Source: Segetibacter koreensis DSM 18137 (lineage in GTDB: Bacteria; Bacteroidota; Bacteroidia; Chitinophagales; Chitinophagaceae). Taken from it: DNA of 64,000 nt. Position numbers and translations under genes: made by a program. The notes under the pieces are model-generated. The model worked only from the letters and a program-made list of their open reading frames with translations. It searched no databases and was not told the origin of the DNA. Shown in pieces: positions 1 to 9,781 of the stretch. The stretch is taken from NCBI RefSeq assembly GCF_000374045.1, contig NZ_KB893370.1:62001-126000 (forward strand), given 5' to 3'. Numbering within the stretch: position 1 is the stretch's first letter; the number at the start of each line of letters is the position of its first letter.

Positions 1-1015
1 GCAAAATTAGTGTATCCAGCGCTTTCTGGTATTCTCTTGCTCGCTTTAAATGCTCATTATAATTACTGCTAAAAGTATGGTAACCTGAGAAATCGCTTTT
101 AGCAACAAAATACATATAATTTGTTTTAGGAGAACTTAATACAGCATCAATAGTTTTTGCAGAAGGTGTGCAAATCGGACCTGGAGGTAAGCCTGTATTT
201 CTATATGTATTAAAAGGAGATTGAACATCAAGATATTTGCGATAGATGCGTTTTAAACCAAAATCTTTTAGCGCAAATTTTATTGTAGGATCTGCTCCCA
301 ATGGCATCCCTGCCCTGTAGCGGTTGATATATACGCTGGCAACATCTCCTTTTTCATCATCTTTATTTGTTTCCTCTTCTACAATAGACGCAATAGTATA
401 GATCTGTGTTGGAGTAAACCCAAGATTTTTAGCTCTAGTCGTACGATCTTTCTTTTCCCAGAAATTTTCTTTCTCACTTTTCAATCTTTTAAATATACGG
501 TCAGGAGGCGTGTTCCAATATAAAGTATACGTATTTGGAATAATAAGCGTCATTAAAGTATTAGTGTCGACATCAAGTTTTGCAAGGCTGTCGCTGCTAT
601 TTATGTAACTGATTACTTCTGCTGAATCTGCTTCGAAATTCTTTGCTATTATACCTGCAACATCTTCATTGGTACGTAGTTTATTTATAACCAGGTTAAC
701 AGCAGATTGCCTGTTATTACGAAGCATACGGGTAATACTAATAAGGTTTTCGCCCTTTTTTATCTCAAAGCGGCCAGGTTTTAGCTTGTCCCATACGTGC
801 GTTTTATTTGCCAATAACTTAAAAATAGACGGGTTTTTTAACAGGTCATTTTTTTCTATGAAGTTCATTACAGAAGTCTCGTCCGCTTTTCCTGTATAAA
901 CAAAAAGATATTTTTTATTTTCCTTAAAGGCTGTGGCGCTTCCGAAAAGTAAATATGCAACTACTAAGGCAATAACAAATACTGCAACTGATATTGATAT
1001 AACAACGTTTTTCAT
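1..1015 (-). CDS. mltG: Endolytic murein transglycosylase MltG (YceG-like), 3' end cut by window edge
   Basis: The frame opens at an ATG at 1015 and stays open to base 1, so about 338 residues are visible and only the extreme C-terminus is missing. An N-terminal membrane anchor (hydrophobic residues about 4-24) is followed by a LysM-like region and the YceG catalytic domain. The catalytic glutamate lies in ASIVEEET, and PLGADPT, NTYRNTGLPPGPI and FSGYHTFS are family hallmarks. MltG cleaves nascent peptidoglycan glycan strands at the inner membrane and terminates their growth. It follows secG on the same strand but is separated by a terminator at 1042-1070, so it is probably transcribed on its own. 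Confidence 0.93.
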   Translation of the reverse strand, partial: MKNVVISISVAVFVIALVVAYLLFGSATAFKENKKYLFVYTGKADETSVMNFIEKNDLLKNPSIFKLLANKTHVWDKLKPGRFEIKKGENLISITRMLRNNRQSAVNLVINKLRTNEDVAGIIAKNFEADSAEVISYINSSDSLAKLDVDTNTLMTLIIPNTYTLYWNTPPDRIFKRLKSEKENFWEKKDRTTRAKNLGFTPTQIYTIASIVEEETNKDDEKGDVASVYINRYRAGMPLGADPTIKFALKDFGLKRIYRKYLDVQSPFNTYRNTGLPPGPICTPSAKTIDAVLSSPKTNYMYFVAKSDFSGYHTFSSNYNEHLKRAREYQKALDTLIL

Positions 1016-1041
1016 AAAAATTTTGATGGGTCAAAATAAAT

Positions 1042-1070
1042 AAAAAACCCCGTCATTAATAAGACAGGGT
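1042..1070 (-). terminator. Rho-independent terminator after secG
   Basis: On the minus strand ACCCTGTC and GACGGGGT form an 8-bp stem with one T-G wobble around an 8-nt loop, followed directly by a run of six T. It lies 31 bp beyond the secG stop codon and ends the secG transcript before mltG. Confidence 0.8.
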
Positions 1071-1100
1071 AAATATTATTAAAGCCTTCGCTTCTAACCC

Positions 1101-1454
1101 TTATTTAGGCTGGTTAGAAGCTGGAGGTGCAGTTTGCTGAGGAGTTGGCTGAGGAACAGTTTGCCTTGGTGCTGTTGTTCCCTGGCTGGTATTTATTTTA
1201 TTTAAAATATCATTATCATTACTACTACTTCCTGTCATAAAAAAAGTAGAGAAAACAGCTAATAAGGCAATTACGATAGAAAAAATCCAGGTACCTTTTT
1301 CAAGTACATCATTGGTTTGCTTCACTCCCATAAATTGGTTGCTGAAACCAGCAACACTTCCGGAAAGTCCGCCGCCTTTTGGATTTTGAACCAATATGAT
1401 AAAGCCAAGTATCGCACAGGCCACAACAATCAGAATAAGAAATAGAATAGTCAT
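1101..1454 (-). CDS. secG: Protein translocase subunit SecG
   Basis: A 117-residue membrane protein of the SecYEG translocon. An N-terminal helix (residues 2-21) is followed by the SecG signature VQNPKGGGLSG and a second helix (about 55-74). The C-terminal tail is rich in Gln, Pro and Thr, as in other Bacteroidota SecG proteins. It aids preprotein insertion during SecA-driven export at the inner membrane. It starts 1 bp after the upstream gene's stop, so the two are translationally coupled, and it closes the miaB-to-secG block. Confidence 0.93.
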   Translation of the reverse strand: MTILFLILIVVACAILGFIILVQNPKGGGLSGSVAGFSNQFMGVKQTNDVLEKGTWIFSIVIALLAVFSTFFMTGSSSNDNDILNKINTSQGTTAPRQTVPQPTPQQTAPPASNQPK

Positions 1455-1455
1455 C

Positions 1456-2703
1456 TCAGATACCTTTTAAATTTTTTATTTTCGTGGCAAAGTAAGCACT
1501 TTTGTCGGGATTTAGAAAACTTAATTTTCTATAAAGTTCTATTGCTTTATCGTTTTTGCCCTGCTTTTCAAGAACAGAAGCCATTGCCTCTGTAACTACT
1601 TCACGTACTGTATTAGATGATTCTGCGATTTTTTGGATATCTGCTTCATTGTCTGTTCGGGTAATAACTTCCGTTGCATCTTCGGGCCCAAGCTTTTTCA
1701 TGTGTTTAAGCCATTGAGTAAACTTTTTTAAATGCTGGCCTAACTGGTCATTCGGATTTTGATCAAGCTCGAGCTTTATACCTTGTGAAGCAAAATAATC
1801 GATTGTATAATAAGGGTCAATAGGAATAACGGAATCTTCTATATCTGCATCGGCTTCTTCACTACTCGCGTCGAGCATTGCTTTAATATTCTGAAACATT
1901 CGTTCATGCTCATCCGGTTCTATGCTTGCCGGTAAGGGCGGTTCAGCATTTTCTTCTGGTGACGATTGAGTTTCATTTAAAAAAGCTTCAGTTACGTCAT
2001 CGGTTTCATGGGTCACTCCCGCCATTTCTTCCAACACTTGAGCGTATGCTTCTTGTTCAGCAGGCGTACCGTTTTCCTGCAATACATCTTCATTCTTATT
2101 ATAAAGGCTCTCCTGCACGACGGTATCCAATTCGTCTAAAAAGACTTCTATGTCTTTATCCGGTTCCGGCACTAATGCGGCCACTTCTTCTTCCGGCTGG
2201 CTTACATTTTCTATATTTTCAGCTTCGGCATTTGTTCCTGATTTTAAATAAGTTATATTAATAGATTCAACTTGTTCTTCTACTAATTGTTCACTTGTTT
2301 CACGGCCTTTCTTCTCCTTATCTTCAATGTTAACGGTGTTTACAGCCGACTCATCAATAGCCCTTGCGGCTTCATTTGGCCGCATCTCTTCAATTATTGA
2401 GGACGAACCAGTTGAAATCTTTTCGTCAGATGATTCATTAACATCAGATAATTCATTAACAATTGCTTCATCAGATAGCTGGTAATGAAACCAAAAAGGG
2501 TTTGAAAAGTACAAAGCTGTTTTCTGCAGTTGCGGCAAAAAATGAGCATCATTTTCTGATTTTAATTTTTTCGCCAGTAAAAATTGCGCAACTGGAAAAT
2601 ATGGATTTTCATCTGCAAGATTTTGCAATTCGCTAATTGAAATATCCTCTATATTTTCTTTACCGACCAGGTATCGTAGTACTTTTTTAGAAGATGGGTT
2701 CAT
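1456..2703 (-). CDS. Conserved Bacteroidota hypothetical protein, TPR-like C-terminus
   Basis: A protein of 415 residues, counted from the ATG at 2703; the frame extends five codons upstream only to a TTG. There is no signal peptide. The N-terminal ~75 residues (SSKKVLRYLVGKENIEDISI onward) are conserved-looking, the middle is very acidic and low in complexity, and the last ~60 residues (VLEKQGKNDKAIELYRKLS) read as a TPR-like helix pair. Its place between lptE and secG is a common Bacteroidota arrangement, suggesting an envelope-linked role, but the function is unknown. Confidence 0.8.
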   Translation of the reverse strand: MNPSSKKVLRYLVGKENIEDISISELQNLADENPYFPVAQFLLAKKLKSENDAHFLPQLQKTALYFSNPFWFHYQLSDEAIVNELSDVNESSDEKISTGSSSIIEEMRPNEAARAIDESAVNTVNIEDKEKKGRETSEQLVEEQVESINITYLKSGTNAEAENIENVSQPEEEVAALVPEPDKDIEVFLDELDTVVQESLYNKNEDVLQENGTPAEQEAYAQVLEEMAGVTHETDDVTEAFLNETQSSPEENAEPPLPASIEPDEHERMFQNIKAMLDASSEEADADIEDSVIPIDPYYTIDYFASQGIKLELDQNPNDQLGQHLKKFTQWLKHMKKLGPEDATEVITRTDNEADIQKIAESSNTVREVVTEAMASVLEKQGKNDKAIELYRKLSFLNPDKSAYFATKIKNLKGI

Positions 2704-2722
2704 AGAGTGAAAGTACAATTAG

Positions 2723-3262
2723 CTACCAATTAGAAAAAATACGGTTAAAAATATCATCAGACAAATTTCGCAGGATATCCTCATTCAGTGCGGCCTCTGC
2801 CTGCTGCCTGGACAAGTTTGCACTGAAATCGAAATTTCGCGCGATGTCAAATTCCTGCGTTTTGCCGGTAAGTGTATTGAGAAAAGTAATGTGAACACCA
2901 ATAGTAAGCCTGTTTGTAGCTGCAGCCTGGTTAGAAATGCCCGCAGTGGTAATGTTATCTTGCGATATATAGCCGCTTATCTGGTAATGTGCGTCATCAT
3001 TATTGGTTCTTGTAAGCCTTGTTTGACTCGTTATTTTTTGTTGCAATCTATCTGTCAGCCTTGGACTCAACTGTGGATCTACATAGCGAGCCTTATTTTC
3101 AATAAAACCTATTTTAACTGTTTTAACTTCCGGCGGTATGCTTACGTCTTTAAATGAATAAACATGACAGGATGAAAAAAACATGAGTATGAGCAAAGAC
3201 GTAAGAATAAGAGTGCTTTTTGCAGAAAATAATTTTTTATTTACTGATTTTACACAACTCAT
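2723..3262 (-). CDS. lptE: LptE-like outer-membrane LPS assembly lipoprotein
   Basis: The ATG at 3262 gives 179 residues; an upstream TTG in frame is less likely. A signal sequence ends in a lipobox (FFSSC), so the mature protein is a lipoprotein. The body (TVKIGFIENKA, LSPRLTDRLQQKI, YQISGYIS) matches the Bacteroidota LptE family. LptE plugs the LptD barrel and helps insert lipopolysaccharide in the outer membrane. It sits 19 bp upstream of the TPR-like gene and 88 bp downstream of the sigma-54 regulator in the same block. Confidence 0.85.
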   Translation of the reverse strand: MSCVKSVNKKLFSAKSTLILTSLLILMFFSSCHVYSFKDVSIPPEVKTVKIGFIENKARYVDPQLSPRLTDRLQQKITSQTRLTRTNNDDAHYQISGYISQDNITTAGISNQAAATNRLTIGVHITFLNTLTGKTQEFDIARNFDFSANLSRQQAEAALNEDILRNLSDDIFNRIFSNW

Positions 3263-3350
3263 ATCTGCTTTCAAAATTTTCAATTTATTTGTATTCTTTT
3301 TACTTCCAATAAAAAAAGGTTCAATTTTTATAAATCCTTGCTTCTACCCG

Positions 3351-4613
3351 CTATTCATCAATATCATATTCTTTTAACTTTCGATACAAAGTTCTTTCAC
3401 TTATTCCCAGATCACTTGCGGCATCTTTTCGTTTTCCCTTATGTTTTTTTAACGCTTTTATGATTAGTTCCTTTTCCTTGTCCATGATGTTCAAAGATTC
3501 TTCAACTTCTTCATGATGATGAATATCATCATACATAACTGGTTGGGGATGGCTAATAACATTCGGAAGCGGTTGCTGCTGTGGTTGCTGGTGATCATGA
3601 GAAACAGGTGTGTACTCATGCAACAGAGCCTCTCTCGCATAAGCGAGTGCAGGATTTGATGAAGCCGACGGAGGGTTTTGTAATATCTCTACAAACATTT
3701 TTTTCAGCTCAGTTACATCCTTTTTCATATCAAAAAAAAGTTTGTACAATATCTCTCTTTCATTAGCAAATTCACTTGTCATACTTCCATTGTGACTTCC
3801 ATGGCTAGCCAAAACAGGAAGTCGGTTCATATTTGCTTCCGGCAAAAACTGCCGCAGTTGCCCCGCTGTTATCAGCTTTTCTGTACTCAAAACTGAAATT
3901 TGCTCTGCAATATTCTTTAATTCTCTCACATTCCCTTTAAATGGATAAGTAATTAACAGGTTTTTAGCCTCGTCATCGAGTTGTACGGGAGTAGTTTTAT
4001 ACCGTTCGGCAAAATCAATTACAAATTTTCTAAATAGCAAGATAATATCTTCAGGACGATCTCTTAGAGCAGGAACCCTGATGGGGACCGTACTGAGACG
4101 ATAATATAAATCTTCACGAAACTTTCCGGTTTGAGTAAATTCGAGTAATTCTCTGTTAGTCGCTGCGATTACTCTCACATCGGTTTTTTGCACCTTCGAT
4201 GAACCTACACGTATAAACTCTCCACTTTCCAAAACACGGAGCAGTCGTGCCTGGGTACCAATAGGCATTTCTCCAATTTCATCCAGAAAAATCGTTCCAC
4301 CATTTACGGTTTCAAAATATCCTTTGCGGCTGTCAACAGCCCCGGTGAAGGAACCCTTTTCATGGCCAAATAATTCAGAGTCAATAGTTCCCTCGGGAAT
4401 TGCGCCGCAGTTAACAGCTATAAAAGTGTTATGTTTTCTGGAAGAAAGAGCATGAATAATATGTGAAAATGCTTCCTTACCTACACCGCTCTCACCTACG
4501 ATTAATACACTTAAATCGGTGGCCGCTACCTGCACGGCTACATCTAAAGCATGGTTTAAAGCAGCGCTGTTTCCAATTATTCCAAACCTGTTTTTAATTG
4601 ATTGTAACTCCAT
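3351..4613 (-). CDS. Sigma-54-dependent transcriptional activator without receiver domain
   Basis: A 420-residue enhancer-binding protein. The AAA+ domain starts almost at the N-terminus: Walker A GESGVGKE at 40-47, the sigma-54 contact loop GSFTGA at 87-92 (consensus GAFTGA) and Walker B GGTIFLDEIGEM at 105-116. Residues about 240-370 are a His/Gln/Pro-rich linker, and the last ~45 are a Fis-type helix-turn-helix. No receiver, GAF or PAS domain is present, so activity is probably set by expression, a partner protein or oligomerisation. It lies 217 bp after miaB and before lptE, a conserved Bacteroidota order. Targets cannot be read from the sequence. Confidence 0.9.
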   Translation of the reverse strand: MELQSIKNRFGIIGNSAALNHALDVAVQVAATDLSVLIVGESGVGKEAFSHIIHALSSRKHNTFIAVNCGAIPEGTIDSELFGHEKGSFTGAVDSRKGYFETVNGGTIFLDEIGEMPIGTQARLLRVLESGEFIRVGSSKVQKTDVRVIAATNRELLEFTQTGKFREDLYYRLSTVPIRVPALRDRPEDIILLFRKFVIDFAERYKTTPVQLDDEAKNLLITYPFKGNVRELKNIAEQISVLSTEKLITAGQLRQFLPEANMNRLPVLASHGSHNGSMTSEFANEREILYKLFFDMKKDVTELKKMFVEILQNPPSASSNPALAYAREALLHEYTPVSHDHQQPQQQPLPNVISHPQPVMYDDIHHHEEVEESLNIMDKEKELIIKALKKHKGKRKDAASDLGISERTLYRKLKEYDIDE

Positions 4614-4830
4614 CTCTATTCTTTAATATCATTTCTATTTGTTAGGTAAGAACCACTAAGTTTTTTGCTATGGTAAACCCTAGATGACGAATTTCTCGTA
4701 TGAGCTCTTCTTTATCGCCATCTTTCTTTATTAAGGCTGTTCCTTACACAGTAAGCCAAGTCTATATAATTGCTCAACGTGTAGTTTTCTTAAGAAAGTT
4801 GTTGGTTTATATTTATATTATAAGCGTCGG

Positions 4831-6258
4831 TTAGTTCGGTATTATCTCGCCAATTAAGGTTGCACCTGTTGCCGAGTTCACCCTAACAATGGCATAATCT
4901 CCTTTATTAAAATTGTGACTTCCCTTAGAAAAAACGATTACTTTATTCTGGCTGTTCCTTCCCGCCCAATCGCTTTCGCTTTTTTTAGAATTGCCCTCTA
5001 TTAATACCTTGAATGTCTTGCCAATATCCGAGATATTGCTTTGGAAAGACATTTTATTTTGCAATTTTACAATTTCATCCAGCCTTTTCTTTTTTACTTC
5101 CAAAGGCACATCATCTTCAAAACGGCGGGCGGCAAGTGTACCGGGCCTTTCACTATAAAAATACATATAGCTCATATCGTACTGGCTATATTCCATTATA
5201 CTTAGCGTATCCTTATGGTCGTCATCAGTCTCTGTACAAAAGCCGGCAATAACATCGCTACTGATACCGCAACCGGGAATAATCTCTTTTATCCTGTCTA
5301 CTTTTGATATGTACCATTCACGAGTATAAGTCCGGTTCATTAACTGCAACATTCGCGTGCTTCCGCTTTGCACAGGCAGGTGGATGTACTTACAAATATT
5401 CTCATACTTTGCAATTGTATACAACACTTCATCTGTTATGTCTTTGGGATGAGAAGTACTGAAACGAACTCTAAGCATTGGACTGATGATGGCAACCATT
5501 TCAAGCAATTTTGCAAATGTTACAATAATATCTTTTTGCTCATCTACCCAATGATAGCTGTCAACATTTTGTCCCAATAAAGTAACTTCTCTGTATCCAT
5601 TAGCAAACAATTCCTCACACTCTTTTACAATACTAAAGGCATCACGACTGCGTTCACGTCCCCTGGTAAAAGGCACGACACAAAAACTACACATATTATT
5701 GCAACCACGCATAATGCTTACAAATGCCGTAACTCCATTGCTGTTTAAACGAACAGGGGAAATGTCGGAATACGTTTCATCTCTGCTAAGCAATACATTT
5801 ACACCTTTCTGGCCTGTATCAGCATCTTTTATCAACGCGGGTAGAGTACGGTATGCATCAGGGCCGACAACTATGTCAACCAGTTTTTCTTCTTCCAGCA
5901 GTTTGCCTTTCAGCCTTTCTGCCATGCAGCCCAGAATACCTACAAGCATTCCTGGTTTGGCCTGCTTGGCTTTTTTGAATTCAGTCAATCTTTTTCTTAC
6001 AGTTTGCTCCGCTTTTTCTCTGATTGAGCATGTGTTTACCAAAACCAGGTCGGCTTCTTCAAACTTTTTAGTTGCTCCAAAACCTTGATCCTGTAAAATA
6101 GAAGCTACAATTTCACTATCAGAAAAATTCATTGCACAGCCATAGCTTTCTATATAAAATTTTTTTTCAAAAGCATTTTCATCTATAGCAAAAGGAGCAA
6201 AAGCCTCCCCTTGCCTCAATTCATCATGCTCTTTTTTGTTCAATTCCAAAGTTTCCAT
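4831..6258 (-). CDS. miaB: tRNA-2-methylthio-N6-dimethylallyladenosine synthase MiaB
   Basis: Radical-SAM methylthiotransferase that adds a methylthio group to i6A37 of tRNAs reading UNN codons. The ATG at 6258 (475 residues) is preferred to the TTG one codon earlier. The N-terminal UPF0004 domain carries three cluster cysteines at about 41 (YGCAMN), 77 (NTCSIREKA) and 111 (GCMAER). The radical-SAM CxxxCxxC motif [10 protein letters not shown] is at about 186-193, and a TRAM RNA-binding domain fills the last ~65 residues. Length and motifs are normal for the family. It is the first gene of the envelope/housekeeping block. Confidence 0.96.
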   Translation of the reverse strand: METLELNKKEHDELRQGEAFAPFAIDENAFEKKFYIESYGCAMNFSDSEIVASILQDQGFGATKKFEEADLVLVNTCSIREKAEQTVRKRLTEFKKAKQAKPGMLVGILGCMAERLKGKLLEEEKLVDIVVGPDAYRTLPALIKDADTGQKGVNVLLSRDETYSDISPVRLNSNGVTAFVSIMRGCNNMCSFCVVPFTRGRERSRDAFSIVKECEELFANGYREVTLLGQNVDSYHWVDEQKDIIVTFAKLLEMVAIISPMLRVRFSTSHPKDITDEVLYTIAKYENICKYIHLPVQSGSTRMLQLMNRTYTREWYISKVDRIKEIIPGCGISSDVIAGFCTETDDDHKDTLSIMEYSQYDMSYMYFYSERPGTLAARRFEDDVPLEVKKKRLDEIVKLQNKMSFQSNISDIGKTFKVLIEGNSKKSESDWAGRNSQNKVIVFSKGSHNFNKGDYAIVRVNSATGATLIGEIIPN

Positions 6259-6279
6259 CAAAAGAAAAAATTAAGGGTG

Positions 6280-6287
6280 CAAAAATA
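6280..6287 (-). promoter_or_regulatory. Candidate -7 box upstream of miaB
   Basis: On the minus strand this reads TATTTTTG, a match to the Bacteroidota sigma-A -7 consensus TAnnTTTG, about 22 bp before the miaB ATG. No good TTG is seen at -33, so the assignment is tentative. Confidence 0.4.
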
Positions 6288-6541
6288 AGATAATTAAATG
6301 GTTAATGTCAGTTTGTCAGAGGAGGAATTTTGCAAACATATTATCATTTTGTGTTAAAAGAGAAAATATAAGCGACAATAAGTAATTTAGTAAAAGAAGG
6401 TCAGGCACAGATATTTGTTGCTTGTTTTTGTCTGTTAAGCTAGTCTTTAAACCTTACTGATTTGTCTATTATTGTAATCTTCAAACCTTATTGTATTATT
6501 TATGTTGTTGAATTAAATAATTTTATTTTAAATTCCTGAAA

Positions 6542-7396
6542 ATGATGAAAATAGCTCGTGTAATCTTTAACACGTCAATAATTATGTCCATTTTTTCTGT
6601 TATTTCCTGCGGTAATGGAAAAACTTCTAATGATAATCAAACTGAAGGAAAACCTTCAAAATTTCATCTTAAAGAAGAGGCAGTAACTTATAAAGCAGAT
6701 TCAATTACTTTAAAAGGATACGTTGTGTACGATGAAAACATAAAGGGTAAGCGCCCGGCGGTTTTAGTTGTTCCAGAATGGTGGGGCTTAAATGATTATC
6801 CAAAAAGCAGGGCAAAGCAATTGGCTGAGATGGGGTACATTGCAATGGCAGTTGATATGTATGGAAATGGAAAAACTGCTGATAACCCTCAACAGGCGCA
6901 AGAGTTCGCTACGCCTTTTTATCAAAATCCGCAACTTACCAAAATCCGTTTGGATGCTGCTATAAACAAGATAAAAGAATTTGAACAAACAGATAAAACA
7001 AACGTAGCAGCCATAGGTTATTGCTATGGTGGTTTTGTTGTTTTAAACGCAGCAAAACTTGGATCAAACCTTAAAGGCGTAGTAAGTTTTCACGGTAATC
7101 TTACAGGGGTAACTCCTCAAAAAAAGCTATTAAAAGCTAAAATACTTGTATGTCATGGTGAGGCTGATAAATTTGTAAGCCCGCAGGAGGTGGCTGCATT
7201 TAAGAAAAGTATGGACTCAGTTGGTGCTGATTATACTTTTAAATCTTACGCTAATGCAACACATGCTTTTACAAATCCTAAATCTACCGAGACAGGCAAA
7301 AAATTTAATATGCCAATTGAATATAATGCTGCTGCAGACAGCGCATCCTGGAATGATATGAAAGTGTTCTTTGGAAGAATATTTGCGGGACTGTAA
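6542..7396 (+). CDS. Dienelactone hydrolase family lipoprotein
   Basis: A 284-residue alpha/beta hydrolase. The N-terminal signal ends in a lipobox-like ISCGN, so it is probably a periplasmic or outer-membrane lipoprotein. The triad of the dienelactone hydrolase family is visible: nucleophile Cys161 in GYCYGG, Asp209 in HGEADKFV and His241 in NATHAF; the PEWWGL motif near 78-83 supplies the conserved Glu. Members hydrolyse lactones and other esters; the substrate here is unknown. It is a single gene, divergent from miaB, ended by a strong hairpin at 7501-7540. Confidence 0.9.
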   Translation: MMKIARVIFNTSIIMSIFSVISCGNGKTSNDNQTEGKPSKFHLKEEAVTYKADSITLKGYVVYDENIKGKRPAVLVVPEWWGLNDYPKSRAKQLAEMGYIAMAVDMYGNGKTADNPQQAQEFATPFYQNPQLTKIRLDAAINKIKEFEQTDKTNVAAIGYCYGGFVVLNAAKLGSNLKGVVSFHGNLTGVTPQKKLLKAKILVCHGEADKFVSPQEVAAFKKSMDSVGADYTFKSYANATHAFTNPKSTETGKKFNMPIEYNAAADSASWNDMKVFFGRIFAGL

Positions 7397-7500
7397 TAAA
7401 TATAAGGTTAAAAATACCTATAAACAAAATGCGGGGCAATAGTATTTAAAGCGCGGAATTTGCGGGAGGCAAAATTTATAAATACATCTGAAATTATATG

Positions 7501-7540
7501 ATTACTAATACGCATTGGCTTGCGTATTAGTAATTTTTTT
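7501..7540 (+). terminator. Strong intrinsic terminator
   Basis: A perfect 14-bp inverted repeat (7501-7514 and 7521-7534) with a 6-nt loop, followed by six T on the plus strand. It ends the dienelactone hydrolase transcript about 100 bp after its stop and sits between convergent genes. Confidence 0.88.
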
Positions 7541-7572
7541 AAACATAAAAAGTCAAGATTACATTAAGATAA

Positions 7573-9366
7573 TTAAACAGTTTGCGCTGTCACACCTGAT
7601 ACCTTTCTTTCGCCAATTTGCTGGCGCCACATGGCATAGTACAATCCTTTTTCATCCAGTAGTTGAAAATGGCTACCTGTTTCGGCTACCTTGCCTTTCT
7701 CTAAAACATATATGCGGTCAGCATGCATAATTGTGCTGAGACGATGGGCAATAAGCACTGTAATTTGTTCTCTTTCGAGAGATATCTTTTTAATGGTGGT
7801 TGTTATAGCTTCTTCAGTAATACTGTCGAGGGAAGAAGTCGCTTCATCAAATATAAGCAAATGAGGGTGCCGCAGTAAAGAACGAGCAATGGATAAACGC
7901 TGTTTTTCGCCGCCGCTAAGCTTTAAACCACCTTCGCCGATCAATGTCTCAAGCCCTTTATCTGCTTTGCTTAAAATATAGGTGCAGCTTGCTTTTTTCA
8001 GCACATCCCAAAGTTCATCATCTGTAGCATCCGGGTTTACAAACAAAAGGTTTTCTTTTATTGTTCCGGCAAATAACTGTGTGTCCTGTGTTACAAATCC
8101 TATCTGTCCACGAAGCTCGTCAAAGTCCAAGTCCTGACCGCTCACTCCGTTATAATAAATGCCCCCTTCCTGCGGGCGATACAACCCCACCAATAGTTTC
8201 ACCAGTGTACTTTTTCCTGCACCTGACGGTCCTACAAAAGCGATTGTTTCACCCTTTTTTACATCAAAATTTATATTGTCAAGTGCTTTGTATTGTGCTG
8301 ACTGATGTTTAAAGCTTATGTTTCTAAACTCAAGTTCATTTATTCCGCCGATTACCACCGGATGTTCAGGTTTAGGCTCTACTTTTCTAAGCATCAAGTT
8401 ATGAAAATTGTTTATGGAAGCTTCGGCTTCGCGATAGCTCACTATGATGTTCCCAATCTCCTGCAAAGGACCAAAAATAAAAAAGCTGTAAAACTGTAAT
8501 GCTATCAGCTCACCTGTCGTTAGTATATTTCGGTAGATGAGCCATACTAAAGTGAATGTGATAACCTGTCTTAAAAAATTTACAAGCGTTCCCTGTATAA
8601 AGCTCAACGTGCGGATACTTTTTACTTTACGCAGTTCCAGACCAAGAATTTTGTATGTATTGGTATTAAGACGTTTTACCTCCTGCTCAGTAAGGCCGAG
8701 ACTTTTAACAAGTTCAATATTGCGAAGGCTCTCTGTAGTTGTACCTGCAAGCATTGTTGTTTCCTTCACAATATTCTTTTGAATGGTTTTTATTTTTCTG
8801 CTCAAAAGATTTGTTACTATTCCTAACACAAGTACACCTCCAAAATAAACCGGCATTATGCTCCAGTGCTTGCTGGTGGCGTAAATCGAAATAAATACAA
8901 GGCTTACCAATATGGCAAACAAAACATTTATAACGAGGCCTATAAATTTTTCTGTATCCGTTCTAACCTTTGTTAATATAGATAAGGTTTCACCACTGCG
9001 CTGGTCTTCAAAATCCTGGTATGGAAGGCGCATGCTATGTCTTAATCCATCAGTAAAGATTTTGGCACCAAATTTTTGTACAATAACGTTCACCACATAA
9101 TCCTGGAACGCTTTGGCTATCCGACTGACCATGGCTGTGCCCACCAACAGACCGAGAAGCCCTAACACCCCCCAGACAAACTGGTTTTGTGTACGTGGAA
9201 TTGTTTTTTTTGCATCAAAATGATACGGATGATTTGCGAACTTATCAATCAGTTTCCCTATTAACATAGGGTCAAACATAGAGAAGACCTGGTTTATGGT
9301 TGCCAGTAGCAAAGCCAATGCGATCAACCATTTATATGGTTTTAAATATTGTAATAAAATTTTCAT
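7573..9366 (-). CDS. ABC exporter, fused permease and ATPase (MsbA/multidrug type)
   Basis: A 597-residue half-transporter expected to act as a homodimer. Six membrane segments occupy residues about 10-300. The nucleotide-binding domain has Walker A GPSGAGKST at 379-387, signature LSGGEKQR at 483-490, Walker B HLLIFDEATSSLD near 502-514 and an H-loop in IAHRLST. Such proteins flip lipids or drugs out of the inner membrane. No partner gene is adjacent, so the substrate cannot be assigned. The first ~60 residues include a short polar loop after TM1 (about 41-62). Confidence 0.93.
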   Translation of the reverse strand: MKILLQYLKPYKWLIALALLLATINQVFSMFDPMLIGKLIDKFANHPYHFDAKKTIPRTQNQFVWGVLGLLGLLVGTAMVSRIAKAFQDYVVNVIVQKFGAKIFTDGLRHSMRLPYQDFEDQRSGETLSILTKVRTDTEKFIGLVINVLFAILVSLVFISIYATSKHWSIMPVYFGGVLVLGIVTNLLSRKIKTIQKNIVKETTMLAGTTTESLRNIELVKSLGLTEQEVKRLNTNTYKILGLELRKVKSIRTLSFIQGTLVNFLRQVITFTLVWLIYRNILTTGELIALQFYSFFIFGPLQEIGNIIVSYREAEASINNFHNLMLRKVEPKPEHPVVIGGINELEFRNISFKHQSAQYKALDNINFDVKKGETIAFVGPSGAGKSTLVKLLVGLYRPQEGGIYYNGVSGQDLDFDELRGQIGFVTQDTQLFAGTIKENLLFVNPDATDDELWDVLKKASCTYILSKADKGLETLIGEGGLKLSGGEKQRLSIARSLLRHPHLLIFDEATSSLDSITEEAITTTIKKISLEREQITVLIAHRLSTIMHADRIYVLEKGKVAETGSHFQLLDEKGLYYAMWRQQIGERKVSGVTAQTV

Positions 9367-9781
9367 AAGTGTATAATAATTATCAAAAGTCCGACATTAA
9401 AGCTAAGAAATTATAAATTGCGATAAAAGGGATATTTAAAAAACTGCTTTTGAAAGAAAAAGTTTCAAAAAGTCCACTTTTTATAATAGCTTCCCAGTTG
9501 ATTCTTTCTAGAAAAAATGCCATAAAAAAGTTTGAAAAACTATTAAAGAAAGTCGTGATAAAAGGACAGCCACAAAATGCTTCAAAGTTTAATAGGTATC
9601 TCAATAAACCAAATTTTAAAAAGCGGAGATGTTACTCCTTTTTTATTTTATTAGGCAAGCAAAAAATAACAGAGGTATCAGAAATTGCGCTTATTCAAAT
9701 TCTTATTGCAACTTTAAACCTTAACGCTTCTTTATACGGCAGTTGCCTTAGTAATTGCTATAGCAGAAGTACATTTGTTAC
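9367..9781 (+). other. Gene-free stretch
   Basis: This 415-bp gap lies between divergent genes. Open frames exist on both strands (9450-9785 plus, 9383-9604 minus), but they overlap each other, are lysine/phenylalanine-rich and resemble no family, so neither is called. No clear promoter or hairpin was found. Confidence 0.4.

Noticed and set aside
1456-2718. TTG start for the TPR-like protein (and similar TTG starts at 3283, 6261, 24345, 53822, 58656)
   Set aside because: In each case a downstream ATG gives the expected family N-terminus; the TTG reflects only the longest open frame.
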